This document shows positions 35,914-43,423 of a stretch of 51,915 nucleotides of DNA, one piece after another. A model generated the notes under the pieces. The model had not been told where the DNA came from, did no database searches, and saw only the letters and a program-made list of their open reading frames with translations. A program made the position numbers and the translations under genes. This stretch comes from Actinomycetota bacterium (lineage in GTDB: Bacteria > Actinomycetota > Acidimicrobiia > Acidimicrobiales > Ilumatobacteraceae): the NCBI GenBank assembly GCA_016870775.1, contig VGAK01000013.1, positions 1 to 51,915 of the forward strand. Direction: 5' to 3'. Every line of letters begins with the position of its first letter. Position 1 is the stretch's first letter.

Positions 35914-36006
35914 ATGGGTTCGCTGATCAAGAAGCGCCGCAAGCGCATGCGCAAGAAGAAGCACAAGAAGATGCTCCGGCGCACGCGCCATCAACGCCGC
36001 AAATAG
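35914..36006 (+). CDS. Small ribosomal protein bS22 (AURKAIP1/COX24 domain)
   Basis: A 30-residue, extremely basic peptide starting MGSLIKKRRKRMRKKKHKK and ending in RRTRHQRRK. From memory this closely resembles bS22 of the mycobacterial small ribosomal subunit and the actinobacterial AURKAIP1/COX24-domain proteins of about 30-34 residues. Two-thirds of the residues are Lys, Arg or His, suited to deep rRNA binding. It is too short for most gene finders. There is no Shine-Dalgarno sequence. A strong hairpin lies directly after its stop codon. Confidence 0.92.
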   Translation: MGSLIKKRRKRMRKKKHKKMLRRTRHQRRK

Positions 36007-36009
36007 TTT

Positions 36010-36032
36010 CGGTCGCCCGCCCTCGGCGACCG
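36010..36032. terminator. Bidirectional hairpin between bS22 and ispE
   Basis: CGGTCGCC (36010-36017) pairs perfectly with GGCGACCG (36025-36032) around a 7-nt loop, in the 29-bp gap between convergent genes. No long T-tract. Confidence 0.65.
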
Positions 36033-36035
36033 GAC

Positions 36036-36818
36036 TCACGGCCGGGAGCGCGTGATCCGTCCCGCATCGGGCCGGGTTGCCGTCACGATCACCGTCGCCC
36101 CCGCCAGTGCCGGGTCGTTCGCGGCAACCGCCCCTGCGAAGTCGCCCATCGCGAACCATGCCGCACCCGAGCCCGCCAGCCGAGGTCGTTCGCCGATCGC
36201 ACCGGCGATCAGGTCGCGCCACATCGCGAGCGCGGGAACCTCCGCCAGCGCCGCGGGTTCGAGGTCGTTGCCGTTGTCGCCGGCCGGGCCACCCATCGCA
36301 TCCCAACGTGCATAGACCGCCGGTGTCGAGACCTGCACCGGCGGCACGAACACCGTCAACACCTCGCGTGTCTGGGGGAGCGGCTCGACGATCTCGCCGA
36401 TCCCGCAGACGCGTGCACGGCCACCCCGCAGGCAGAACGGTATGTCGGCGCCGAGTCGGGAGGCCGCCACCAGGTCGTCGACGCGGCCATCGCGACCGGC
36501 CCAGCGCAGGATCGCTGCGGCATCGGTCGATCCGCCACCGAGTCCGCCGCCGTGCGGGATGTTCTTGGTCAGGCGAACCCGTGCGGTCCGGCCCGCGAGT
36601 GCGAGCGCGCGTGCCACGAGGTTGTCGTCTCCGCCCGAGAGACCATCTGCGAACGGGCCATCGATCTCGATCCTGGTCGTTGCCGACTCGGCTACCTCGA
36701 GGGCATCTGCCAGCTCGAGGCTCGTCACCTCGGCATCGATCAGGTGGTACCCGTCGTGCCGCACGCCAGTGATGCGCAATGACACCGTCAACTTCGCGGG
36801 CGCCTCGATGAGCGTCAT
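36036..36818 (-). CDS. ispE: 4-diphosphocytidyl-2-C-methyl-D-erythritol kinase
   Basis: 260 residues; the GHMP kinase of the non-mevalonate isoprenoid pathway. The N-terminal APAKLTVSLRITGVRHDGYHLI segment, the ATP loop PHGGGLGGGSTDAAAIL and the C-terminal LAGSGAAWFA glycine motif are visible. It is somewhat shorter than the usual 280-315 residues, mainly at the C-terminus. ATG 36818 overlaps the rsmA stop by 4 bp, and the rsmA-ispE order is conserved in actinobacteria. Confidence 0.95.
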   Translation of the reverse strand: MTLIEAPAKLTVSLRITGVRHDGYHLIDAEVTSLELADALEVAESATTRIEIDGPFADGLSGGDDNLVARALALAGRTARVRLTKNIPHGGGLGGGSTDAAAILRWAGRDGRVDDLVAASRLGADIPFCLRGGRARVCGIGEIVEPLPQTREVLTVFVPPVQVSTPAVYARWDAMGGPAGDNGNDLEPAALAEVPALAMWRDLIAGAIGERPRLAGSGAAWFAMGDFAGAVAANDPALAGATVIVTATRPDAGRITRSRP

Positions 36819-37636
36819 CGCAGGTCCCCGACGACTCGCGCGAGACGGATCCACTCGGCGACACCGAGTTCCTCGGCGCGCGCGGTGGGGGCGATCCCGG
36901 CGGCGGCGAACTGGGTCTCGTCCACGCGGCCGGCGAGCGCACCGCGCAGCATCTTGCGGCGCTTGGCGAAGCCCTGCCGGACGAGGGCGAACAACGACTG
37001 GGGATCGATCGAGGTGTCCGGCGGGGGATGGCGCACGATCTCGACGAGGCTCGACTCGACGTTGGGCCGGGGCAGGAACACCGATGCCGGCACGTGTCCG
37101 ACGATTCGTGCGTCGGCCCAGAATGCGGTCTTCACGCTGACGGCCCCGTAGGCCGCAGTGGAGGGCCTCGCGACGAATCGCTCGGCGACCTCGCTCTGCA
37201 CCATCACCAGCATGCGCGTCACCTGTGGCACGGAGTCGAGGATGTCGGCCACGAGAGGGGTCGCCACGTTGTAGGGCAGGTTCGCAACCAACGACCATTC
37301 CCCCTCGCCGAGCAGGGCACCCCAATCGAGCGTCATCGCGTCGTCGTGCACCACGCTGACTCCGACGATGTCGGCCACGTTGGTGCGGAGCAGCGGCACG
37401 AGATCACCGTCGACCTCGACGGCCACGACCCGTGCGCCGGTCTCGGCGAGGGCGAGGGTCAACGAGCCGAGTCCCGCACCCACCTCGACGACGCGCGTTC
37501 CCGGGGCCGCACCGGAGAGTCGGGCGATGCGACGCACCGTGTTCGGGTCGACGACGAAGTTCTGACCCAACGCGCGCTTGGCGCGCAGGCCCGCCCCGTC
37601 GAGCAAATCCTTGGCGACCGGTCGCGAGAGTGTCAC
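36815..37636 (-). CDS. rsmA: 16S rRNA dimethyladenosine transferase RsmA/KsgA
   Basis: 273 residues; dimethylates two adjacent adenines near the 3' end of 16S rRNA. LGQNFVVDPNTVRRI at the N-terminus, the SAM motif VVEVGAGLGSLTLAL, the catalytic NLPYN motif and the FLPRPNVESSLVEI segment are diagnostic. GTG 37636 overlaps the preceding gene's stop (GTGA), so translation is coupled to the double-psi-barrel protein upstream. Confidence 0.97.
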   Translation of the reverse strand: MTLSRPVAKDLLDGAGLRAKRALGQNFVVDPNTVRRIARLSGAAPGTRVVEVGAGLGSLTLALAETGARVVAVEVDGDLVPLLRTNVADIVGVSVVHDDAMTLDWGALLGEGEWSLVANLPYNVATPLVADILDSVPQVTRMLVMVQSEVAERFVARPSTAAYGAVSVKTAFWADARIVGHVPASVFLPRPNVESSLVEIVRHPPPDTSIDPQSLFALVRQGFAKRRKMLRGALAGRVDETQFAAAGIAPTARAEELGVAEWIRLARVVGDLR

Positions 37637-38136
37637 CAGGTCAACTCGACTGGGAGCGGGGCATCGACAATCTCGGCGATCCTTTCGAACACGCCCGTGT
37701 GGAGGACGATCTGGAACGTCGACGAGATCGGACCGATGTTGATGTTGGTGCACACAGTCTTGCGACCGTTGTTGAGGTTGCGCACCGTGATCTCCGCACC
37801 GAGTGGCACGAGTGCGGTCGAGCATCCCCTCTCGGCGCCCTCGGGGAAGCGCTTGAAGGTGGCGTCACCGCGCACCATGCGCCCGGAGTTGTCGGCGGGG
37901 TAGGCCAACTGACCCTGGCCCTGGGGATCGGCGCTGACCGGACCGTCGAGGTTCGCGGGTGCGTCGGCTTCCTTGTCGGTGGACAGACCGGTCTCGAGGG
38001 TCGTGGTCGTGTCGGGCCCGGGACTGCGGTCGGATCCGTCGGTGGGACCCGAGGCGATGAACAGCACTGGCAGGGCGAGTGCCGTGAGCGCGATCGCCAC
38101 GGTCAATCTGTTGCGGTCGATACGCGAGAAGTCCAT
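37633..38136 (-). CDS. Membrane-anchored or secreted protein with RlpA-like double-psi beta-barrel domain
   Basis: 167 residues. An N-terminal hydrophobic segment (LTVAIALTALALPVLFIASG) is followed by a Pro/Thr/Asp-rich linker of about 60 residues. The C-terminal domain of about 80 residues runs GDATFKRFPEGAERGCSTALVP, then LGAEITVRNLNNGRKTVCTNINIGP and a VFERIAEIVDAPLPVELTW ending. This layout (CS..LPLGT-like, V.N..NGR, GP) is that of RlpA/3D-type double-psi barrels, which act on or bind glycan strands. The aspartate normally before the GP of the barrel is missing (NIGP instead of DRGP). The gene is at the rpfB position between tatD and rsmA. A TACATT hexamer lies 10 nt before ATG 38136. Confidence 0.72.
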   Translation of the reverse strand: MDFSRIDRNRLTVAIALTALALPVLFIASGPTDGSDRSPGPDTTTTLETGLSTDKEADAPANLDGPVSADPQGQGQLAYPADNSGRMVRGDATFKRFPEGAERGCSTALVPLGAEITVRNLNNGRKTVCTNINIGPISSTFQIVLHTGVFERIAEIVDAPLPVELTW

Positions 38137-38160
38137 TCAGGAGTCAAATGTAGGGGCGCA

Positions 38161-38189
38161 GTGGCGCAGTCGCGGGTCAGTCGCGCCAC
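38161..38189 (-). terminator. Hairpin between tatD and the double-psi-barrel gene
   Basis: GTGGCGC (38161-38167) pairs with GCGCCAC (38183-38189). It lies in the 89-bp gap downstream of tatD, before a possible promoter for the next gene. Confidence 0.4.
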
Positions 38190-38225
38190 GGCCGGCCCGC
38201 GCGGTGGTCTCCAACAGAGCGGGGA

Positions 38226-38993
38226 TCACCGCATGCGTGGGAACGCGCGAAGGGCGTTGGCCGTGGTGATCGCGGCGAATTCGGCCGGCTCGATTCCCTT
38301 CAGCGCCGCGACTGCGGCTCCCACCACGGCGACGTGCGCGGGTTCGTTCGGTTGACCGCGGTGCGGGACCGGCGCGAGAAACGGAGCATCGGTCTCGACG
38401 AGGATGCGCTCGACCGGGCAGAGAACGGCGGCGTCGCGGATCTCGGCGGCGTTCTTGAACGTGATGATCCCGCTGAACGAGATCATCGCCCCGCGGTCGA
38501 GGCATCGCCGTGCCTCGTCGGGCCCGCCGGTGAAGCAGTGGATGATCGTGCTCTGGGGCACCCCCTCGGTGTCGAACACATCGAAGGTGTCGTCCCATGC
38601 GTCGCGGGTGTGGACCACGAGCGGAAGGCCGTGCTCCTTGGCGAGTGCGATCTGTCGGGCGAACGCCTCGCGCTGCTCGGCACGGGGAGAATTCTCGTAG
38701 TGGTAGTCGAGCCCGCACTCACCGAGCGCGACCACTCGCGACAAGTCACCGGTGAGCAACGGCTCGATCGTGTGCACACCCTCCACCGCATCGTGGGGGT
38801 GAAGACCGATCGTGGCCCACACGTCGGGGTGCGAAGCGGCCGTGGCGAGGGCCTGGGCACTCGTGTCGGCATCGGTCCCGATGACGACGAAACGGTCGAC
38901 GCCGGCCTCACGCGCGCGGCGCAGCAATTCGTCGGATCCCGTCTCGGCCATCTGTTCGTGCGTGTGGCAGTGCGTGTCGGTCCAGCCCATCAT
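38226..38993 (-). CDS. tatD: TatD-family metal-dependent hydrolase/DNase
   Basis: 255 residues with a TIM-barrel amidohydrolase fold. The metal ligands are visible in TDTHCHTH, the glutamate in GECGLDYHY, the histidines in VVHTRDAW and IIHCFTGG, and the late LVETDAPFL aspartate. TatD proteins act as 3'-5' exonucleases on damaged DNA. It lies 16 bp after metG, a common pair. Two ATGs in tandem (38993, 38990) are possible starts. Confidence 0.95.
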   Translation of the reverse strand: MMGWTDTHCHTHEQMAETGSDELLRRAREAGVDRFVVIGTDADTSAQALATAASHPDVWATIGLHPHDAVEGVHTIEPLLTGDLSRVVALGECGLDYHYENSPRAEQREAFARQIALAKEHGLPLVVHTRDAWDDTFDVFDTEGVPQSTIIHCFTGGPDEARRCLDRGAMISFSGIITFKNAAEIRDAAVLCPVERILVETDAPFLAPVPHRGQPNEPAHVAVVGAAVAALKGIEPAEFAAITTANALRAFPRMR

Positions 38994-39009
38994 CGTCTCC
39001 GTCGACTCG

Positions 39010-40515
39010 TCATGCGGTGCGCCGCGGGAAGAGCGGGTCGCCCTTCACCACGGTGCGTCCCGCCGGATAGAGACCCCATCGGACATCGACGGGGATGCGG
39101 CACTGATCGGGTGATCCCTCCAGCCCGATGCGCCGCCAGATCTCCCGGCACGTCGCCGGCATCGCCGGTGTCGCCAGGATCGTGACGATGCGCAGTGCAT
39201 CGAGCGCGTCGCCCATCACGCGATCGACCTCGGGGCCCGGCTCGGCCCTCCACGGCTCGTGCGTCTCCAGGTGGGCGTTCGTCGCGCGGATCAACTGCCA
39301 TGTCGCCTCGAGCGCGCGCGAGGGTTGCACCTTGTCCCAGTGCCGCGATGCCTCGGCGACCGCCTCGGCGGCGTGCGCGGCGAGCGCGCTCTGCGGGTCG
39401 GGCGCAGTGCCGAGTCCACCGCACTTCTTGCCGACCACGGTCGCCACGCGCGCGGCGAGGTTTCCGAGGTTGTTGGCGAGGTCGGAGTTGTAGCGCGAGA
39501 CGAGTCCCTCGTAGGTGAAGTCACCGTCGTTGCCGTACGGGGTCTCGGCCAGCACGTAGTAGCGGAATCCGTCGACGCCGAAGTCGTCGATCAACTCGAG
39601 CGGGTTCACGACGTTGCCGGAGGTCTTCGACATCTTCTCGCCGCCCACGAGCAACCACCCACCGACGGCCCATCCCTGCGGCGGTTCGATCCCGGCTGAC
39701 ATCAGCATCGCGGGCCAATAGACATTGTGGAACCTGACGATGTCCTTGCCGATGACATGGTGCTGGGCCGGCCACCAGGTCGCGAATCCCGACTCGTCGG
39801 TCCCGTACCCGATCGCGGTGATGTAGTTGGCGAGTGCGTCGAACCAGACATAGGCCACGTGCGAGGAATCGAAGGGGAGGGGGATCCCCCACGTGAGCGA
39901 CTTGCGCGACACCGAGAAATCCTGGAGCCCCTGCTTGATGAATCCCGTCACCTCATTCACGCGGTGCTCGGGCACGACTGCACCGGGATGCCGCGCGTAC
40001 CAGTCGAGGAGGCGGTCCTCGAACCGCGAGAGCCTGAAGAAGTAGTTCTCCTCCTCCACCTGCTCGACGGGTCTCTTGTGGATCGGGCAGTCGCGGCCGT
40101 CGAGATCGTCCTCGGTGTAGTAAGCCTCGCAGGCCACGCAGTAGAGGCCCCGATAGGTGTCGAGCTCGATGTCGCCGGCGTCCCAACAGGCCTGGAGCAG
40201 TTTCTCGACGCCCGCCCGGTGGCGGGCCTCGGTGGTGCGGATGAAGTCGTCATGGGAGATGTCGAGTCGCCGCCATGCCTCGGCGAACATAGGCGCGATC
40301 TCGTCGGTGAATTGCTGTGGCGTCTTTCCGGCGGCATCGGCGGCCTGTTGGATCTTGAGCCCGTGCTCGTCGGTGCCGGTGAGGAAGTGCACGTCGTCGC
40401 CGAGCAACCGGTGCCAGCGCGCGAGCGAGTCGGCCACGATGGTCGAGTAGGCATGGCCGAGGTGCGGCCGCGCGTTCACGTAATAGATCGGCGTCGTGAT
40501 GTAGTACGGGGCCAC
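39010..40515 (-). CDS. metG: Methionyl-tRNA synthetase
   Basis: 501 residues; charges tRNA-Met. The class I HIGH-type signature is HLGHAY near residue 18, the connective domain has C-x2-C zinc-like elements (YCVACEAYY, DCPIHK), and the KMSKS loop reads EKMSKTSGNVV. The C-terminal anticodon domain is helical, and there is no C-terminal EMAP-like dimerisation domain, as usual for the short form. GTG 40515 has TAGCCT 6 nt upstream. Confidence 0.97.
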   Translation of the reverse strand: MAPYYITTPIYYVNARPHLGHAYSTIVADSLARWHRLLGDDVHFLTGTDEHGLKIQQAADAAGKTPQQFTDEIAPMFAEAWRRLDISHDDFIRTTEARHRAGVEKLLQACWDAGDIELDTYRGLYCVACEAYYTEDDLDGRDCPIHKRPVEQVEEENYFFRLSRFEDRLLDWYARHPGAVVPEHRVNEVTGFIKQGLQDFSVSRKSLTWGIPLPFDSSHVAYVWFDALANYITAIGYGTDESGFATWWPAQHHVIGKDIVRFHNVYWPAMLMSAGIEPPQGWAVGGWLLVGGEKMSKTSGNVVNPLELIDDFGVDGFRYYVLAETPYGNDGDFTYEGLVSRYNSDLANNLGNLAARVATVVGKKCGGLGTAPDPQSALAAHAAEAVAEASRHWDKVQPSRALEATWQLIRATNAHLETHEPWRAEPGPEVDRVMGDALDALRIVTILATPAMPATCREIWRRIGLEGSPDQCRIPVDVRWGLYPAGRTVVKGDPLFPRRTA

Positions 40516-40521
40516 GGATCA

Positions 40522-40527
40522 AGGCTA
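40522..40527 (-). promoter_or_regulatory. Putative -10 hexamer (TAGCCT) for metG
   Basis: TAGCCT ends 6 nt before GTG 40515, with no Shine-Dalgarno sequence. It is divergent from the thioesterase promoter. Confidence 0.4.
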
Positions 40528-40577
40528 CGACCTCGACGGCGCCGACTCCGGGTTCGTTTTTCCGCGACCTGCGTCCC

Positions 40578-40583
40578 TACGGT
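40578..40583 (+). promoter_or_regulatory. Putative -10 hexamer (TACGGT) for the thioesterase
   Basis: TACGGT ends 7 nt before GTG 40591, with no Shine-Dalgarno sequence. Confidence 0.4.
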
Positions 40584-40590
40584 GTGCGTC

Positions 40591-41400
40591 GTGAGTTCCC
40601 CCGTCTCGCACCAGTTCGACACCGACGTCTCGGTCACCCCGCTCGGGGACGGCCGCTACGACGTCCCGGTCCGCGACGGCTGGGACATCAACGGCAACGC
40701 GAACGGCGGGTACCTGATGTCGCTCGTGGCGAACGCGATGCGCGCCGAGTCGGGTCGCGCGCATCCCATCTCGGTCGGAGTGCACTACCTCGCCCCCGCA
40801 CCAGCCGGCGAGGGCACGGTCACGGCGCGGGTGATGAAGAACGGCAGGCGGTTCACCACCGTGGCGGCCACGCTCTCGCGCGACGGGCGCGATCTCGTGA
40901 CGGCACTCGGGGTGTTCGGCGACATCGATTCCTCGGTTCCGCCGCACGCGGTGAGCCTCGACCGCATCGAGGTGCCTCCCTTCGACGAGTGCCCGACCCG
41001 ACCGGGGGATGCGGGGTTGACCGGGTTCATGAGCAAACTCGACATGCGGATCCATCCCGACGACACCGGATTCGCCCGGGGTGAACCCTCGGGCGAGGCG
41101 TTGTGCCGCGGGTACTTCTCGTTCCGTGACGGACGCCAGAGCGACACGCTCTCGGTGCTGCTCGCCGCCGACGCGTTCCCGCCGGTGGTGTTCAACCGCT
41201 TCGGCATGCAGGGTTGGGTGCCCACGATCGAGATGACGGTTCACGTGCGCGCAGTGCCCGCGCCGGGCCCGATCATCTGTGCGTTCCGCAGCCGTGTCAT
41301 CCAGGGCGGCATGTGGGAAGAGGACGGCGAGATGTGGGACTCGACCGGTCAGGTCGTGGCGCTCAGTCGTCAGCTCGCCCTCGCCCCGCTCGCGCGCTGA
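40591..41400 (+). CDS. Acyl-CoA thioesterase family protein (double hotdog, TesB-like)
   Basis: 269 residues with two hotdog-like halves. The N-terminal GWDINGNANGGYLMSLVANAM helix, the HYLAPAPAGEGTVTARVMKNGRR strand pair and the C-terminal PTIEMTVHVRAVPAPGPIICAFRS half match 4HBT_3/TesB-type thioesterases, which hydrolyse acyl-CoAs. The exact substrate is not clear. GTG 40591 is preferred for its position after TACGGT; GTG 40582 is a possible alternative. Confidence 0.88.
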   Translation: MSSPVSHQFDTDVSVTPLGDGRYDVPVRDGWDINGNANGGYLMSLVANAMRAESGRAHPISVGVHYLAPAPAGEGTVTARVMKNGRRFTTVAATLSRDGRDLVTALGVFGDIDSSVPPHAVSLDRIEVPPFDECPTRPGDAGLTGFMSKLDMRIHPDDTGFARGEPSGEALCRGYFSFRDGRQSDTLSVLLAADAFPPVVFNRFGMQGWVPTIEMTVHVRAVPAPGPIICAFRSRVIQGGMWEEDGEMWDSTGQVVALSRQLALAPLAR

Positions 41401-41421
41401 GCTCGAGCCGCCCCGACTGCG

Positions 41422-42195
41422 TCAGGTGCGGCGGCCGTGCCGAACGCCGAGCACCCACACCGCCACGAGTGCACCGGCCACCGCCGTCGCCGTGGATGAG
41501 CGCCGAATCAGCATCTTCGAGCGCTGTGCGAAGGTGACCACCGGCCAGCCTCTCTCGCGCGCAACGCGTGCGAGGTGCGCATCGGGGTTCACCGCCACCG
41601 CGTTCCCCACGAGTGAGAGCATCGGGATGTCGCTCGCCGAGTCGGAGTAGGCGAACGACTCGTCCAGATCGATCGCGAGTCGCGCCGCGGTCTCCTTGAC
41701 CGCTTGTGCCTTGCCCTCGCCGTAGCAGAAGGGGCCGTCGAGTCGGCCGGTGTAGACCCCGTCGACCACCTCGCCGCGGGTGCCGATTCCCCCGGACATG
41801 CCGAGGGCCTGGGCGAGGGGCTCGACGATCTCGACCGGGGACGCAGAGACGATGAACGTCCGCCGGCCCGCCGCATGGTGCTGCTCGAGCACCGCGCGTG
41901 CCTCGGGCCGGACGACCCCGAGCAGCTCGGGCAACACCATCTCATTCAGGGCGATCAGATCCTCGCGTCTCTTCCCGCCGACACCGGCCAGGATCCTGTC
42001 GCGCACGCCCATGGAGGTGTCGTCGCTGGCCCCGGAGACCCTGAACCGCAGCGCGCTGAGTGCGTCGTGCACGAAGTCACTCGTGCGGATGAGACCGGCA
42101 TCGCGGGCGGCGCGGGCGAATGCGAATGCCGACGCCCCCGCGATCAACGTGCGGTCGAGGTCGAAGAACGCCGCTCCGCGCGGCTGGTCGCTCAT
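41422..42195 (-). CDS. HAD-IB family phosphatase (SerB-like) with C-terminal membrane segment
   Basis: 257 residues. The HAD motifs are FFDLDRTL (nucleophile and acid-base aspartates), SASP (motif II), the lysine in GEGKAQAV (motif III) and YSDSASDIPML (motif IV). It belongs to the HAD-IB subfamily near SerB and the 1-acyl-glycerol-phosphate-linked phosphatases. A hydrophobic C-terminal stretch (ATAVAGALVAVWVLGV) suggests a membrane tail. The start overlaps the rsmI stop by 4 bp, which places it in the DUF192-rsmI-HAD operon. Confidence 0.9.
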   Translation of the reverse strand: MSDQPRGAAFFDLDRTLIAGASAFAFARAARDAGLIRTSDFVHDALSALRFRVSGASDDTSMGVRDRILAGVGGKRREDLIALNEMVLPELLGVVRPEARAVLEQHHAAGRRTFIVSASPVEIVEPLAQALGMSGGIGTRGEVVDGVYTGRLDGPFCYGEGKAQAVKETAARLAIDLDESFAYSDSASDIPMLSLVGNAVAVNPDAHLARVARERGWPVVTFAQRSKMLIRRSSTATAVAGALVAVWVLGVRHGRRT

Positions 42196-43055
42196 CTTCC
42201 CACCGCCAGGCCGTACACCCTGTTGCGCGCCACGCCGAGGGTCGTGCTCACCTCGTCGACCGCGTCGCGGGTCGACACCCCCGCGACCTGGCGCCTCGCG
42301 AGTTCGCTCACGATGTCATCATCGCTCACCTCGGCAGTCGCCGATGGAGCCGGTTCCACGACGATCGCGTACTCGCCGCGCGGCTCCACGGCGCGCGCGT
42401 GTGCGAGAGCCTGTTCCATCGTGCCGCGCCAGATCTCCTCGTGCACCTTGGTCATCTCCCGCACGAGCGCCACGCGGCGCACCGTGCCACAGGCCTCGCA
42501 CAGGTCCGCGAGGGTGCGTGCGAGCCGGTGCGGCGCCTCGTAGAGCACCGTCGTGCGTCTCTCCCGCGCCACCTCGCTGAGTCGCTCCCGCCGATCGGAC
42601 CCGGAGCGCGGCAGGAATCCATCGAAGGCGATGCGCGCCGTGGGCATCGCCGAGACGACTGCTGCCATCACGAACGCGGCCGGTCCCGGCACCGCGCGCA
42701 GCGGATGCCCGGCCTCGACGGCGGCGCGTGCGAGCCGCTCCCCGGGATCGGAGATGCCGGGCGTTCCCGCATCGGTCACCACCGCCACCGTGCGACCCGA
42801 CGCGAGCAGGCTCACCACCTCTGCGCGCGCGTCGTGCTCGGTGTGGTCGTTCACCACGATCAGGCGCTCGGGCGTCGCGCCGATGCGCTTGAGCAGCATC
42901 CCGGAGCGGCGGGTGTCCTCGCAGCAGATCACATCGGCCGCGCGCAGGACCGCGACCGCGCGGGTCGAGAGATCGTCGAGGTTGCCGATCGGGGTGGCCA
43001 CGAGCCACAGACCCGACTCGATCGTTGTCGCCGCCGCGGGATTCTCGGTGCTCAC
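42192..43055 (-). CDS. rsmI: 16S rRNA (cytidine(1402)-2'-O)-methyltransferase
   Basis: 287 residues; 2'-O-methylates C1402 of 16S rRNA. LWLVATPIGNLDDLSTRA at the N-terminus, CCEDTRRSGMLLK, VTDAGTPGISDPGERL, the VPGPAAF segment and FDGFLPRSG are diagnostic of the family. GTG 43055 overlaps the DUF192 gene stop. The gene is part of the conserved actinobacterial block near metG and tatD. Confidence 0.96.
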   Translation of the reverse strand: MSTENPAAATTIESGLWLVATPIGNLDDLSTRAVAVLRAADVICCEDTRRSGMLLKRIGATPERLIVVNDHTEHDARAEVVSLLASGRTVAVVTDAGTPGISDPGERLARAAVEAGHPLRAVPGPAAFVMAAVVSAMPTARIAFDGFLPRSGSDRRERLSEVARERRTTVLYEAPHRLARTLADLCEACGTVRRVALVREMTKVHEEIWRGTMEQALAHARAVEPRGEYAIVVEPAPSATAEVSDDDIVSELARRQVAGVSTRDAVDEVSTTLGVARNRVYGLAVGR

Positions 43056-43405
43056 GGCTTGCGCACCTCCACCACGTCGCCCGGGCGCAGGTTCCACCGC
43101 TCGAAACTGCCGGCCGAGGCCTCGACCACCGCGTGCGCACCCCGCACCGGAGCACCAACACGCCAGGGCTTCAGGGTCTCGGTCGACAGCACCGCCCCGG
43201 TCGCATCGACGTAGGCGATGTCGAGTGGCACGCGCACACCGACCGTGTGCACCCACCGACAAGGCTCCAGAACGAGCGGCTCGGCGATCTCGGTGAGCCC
43301 GATCGCACCACGGCGCCGTTCGCGGCGCGAGGTCGCGAGACGGGCAGAGGCGAGCACACGCCCCCCGCTCACCAACCACACCGGTTGCATTGCTCCCACG
43401 GCCAT
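43052..43405 (-). CDS. DUF192 family protein
   Basis: 117 residues covering one DUF192 domain, a small beta-barrel of unknown function. The family pattern is visible in MQPVWLVSGGRVLASARLA, the middle segment (CRWVHTVGVRVPLDIAYVD, with the usual histidine-threonine-like core) and the C-terminal LRPGDVVEV. Starts are ATG 43405, GTG 43408 or a TTG at 43414; the TAACCT hexamer 8 nt before 43405 supports ATG. It heads the DUF192-rsmI-HAD unit, all linked by 4-bp overlaps. Confidence 0.85.
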   Translation of the reverse strand: MAVGAMQPVWLVSGGRVLASARLATSRRERRRGAIGLTEIAEPLVLEPCRWVHTVGVRVPLDIAYVDATGAVLSTETLKPWRVGAPVRGAHAVVEASAGSFERWNLRPGDVVEVRKP

Positions 43406-43413
43406 CACCGTCA

Positions 43414-43419
43414 AGGTTA
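43414..43419 (-). promoter_or_regulatory. Putative -10 hexamer (TAACCT) for the DUF192-rsmI-HAD operon
   Basis: TAACCT ends 8 nt before ATG 43405 (5 nt before GTG 43408), in the 18-bp gap after the ychF stop, with no Shine-Dalgarno sequence. Confidence 0.4.
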
Positions 43420-43423
43420 TGGC

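Noticed and set aside
34693-36942. Extension of the glmU frame to 749 codons
   Set aside because: The extra part runs through the tRNA and ispE in another frame. GlmU sequence begins exactly at ATG 35775.
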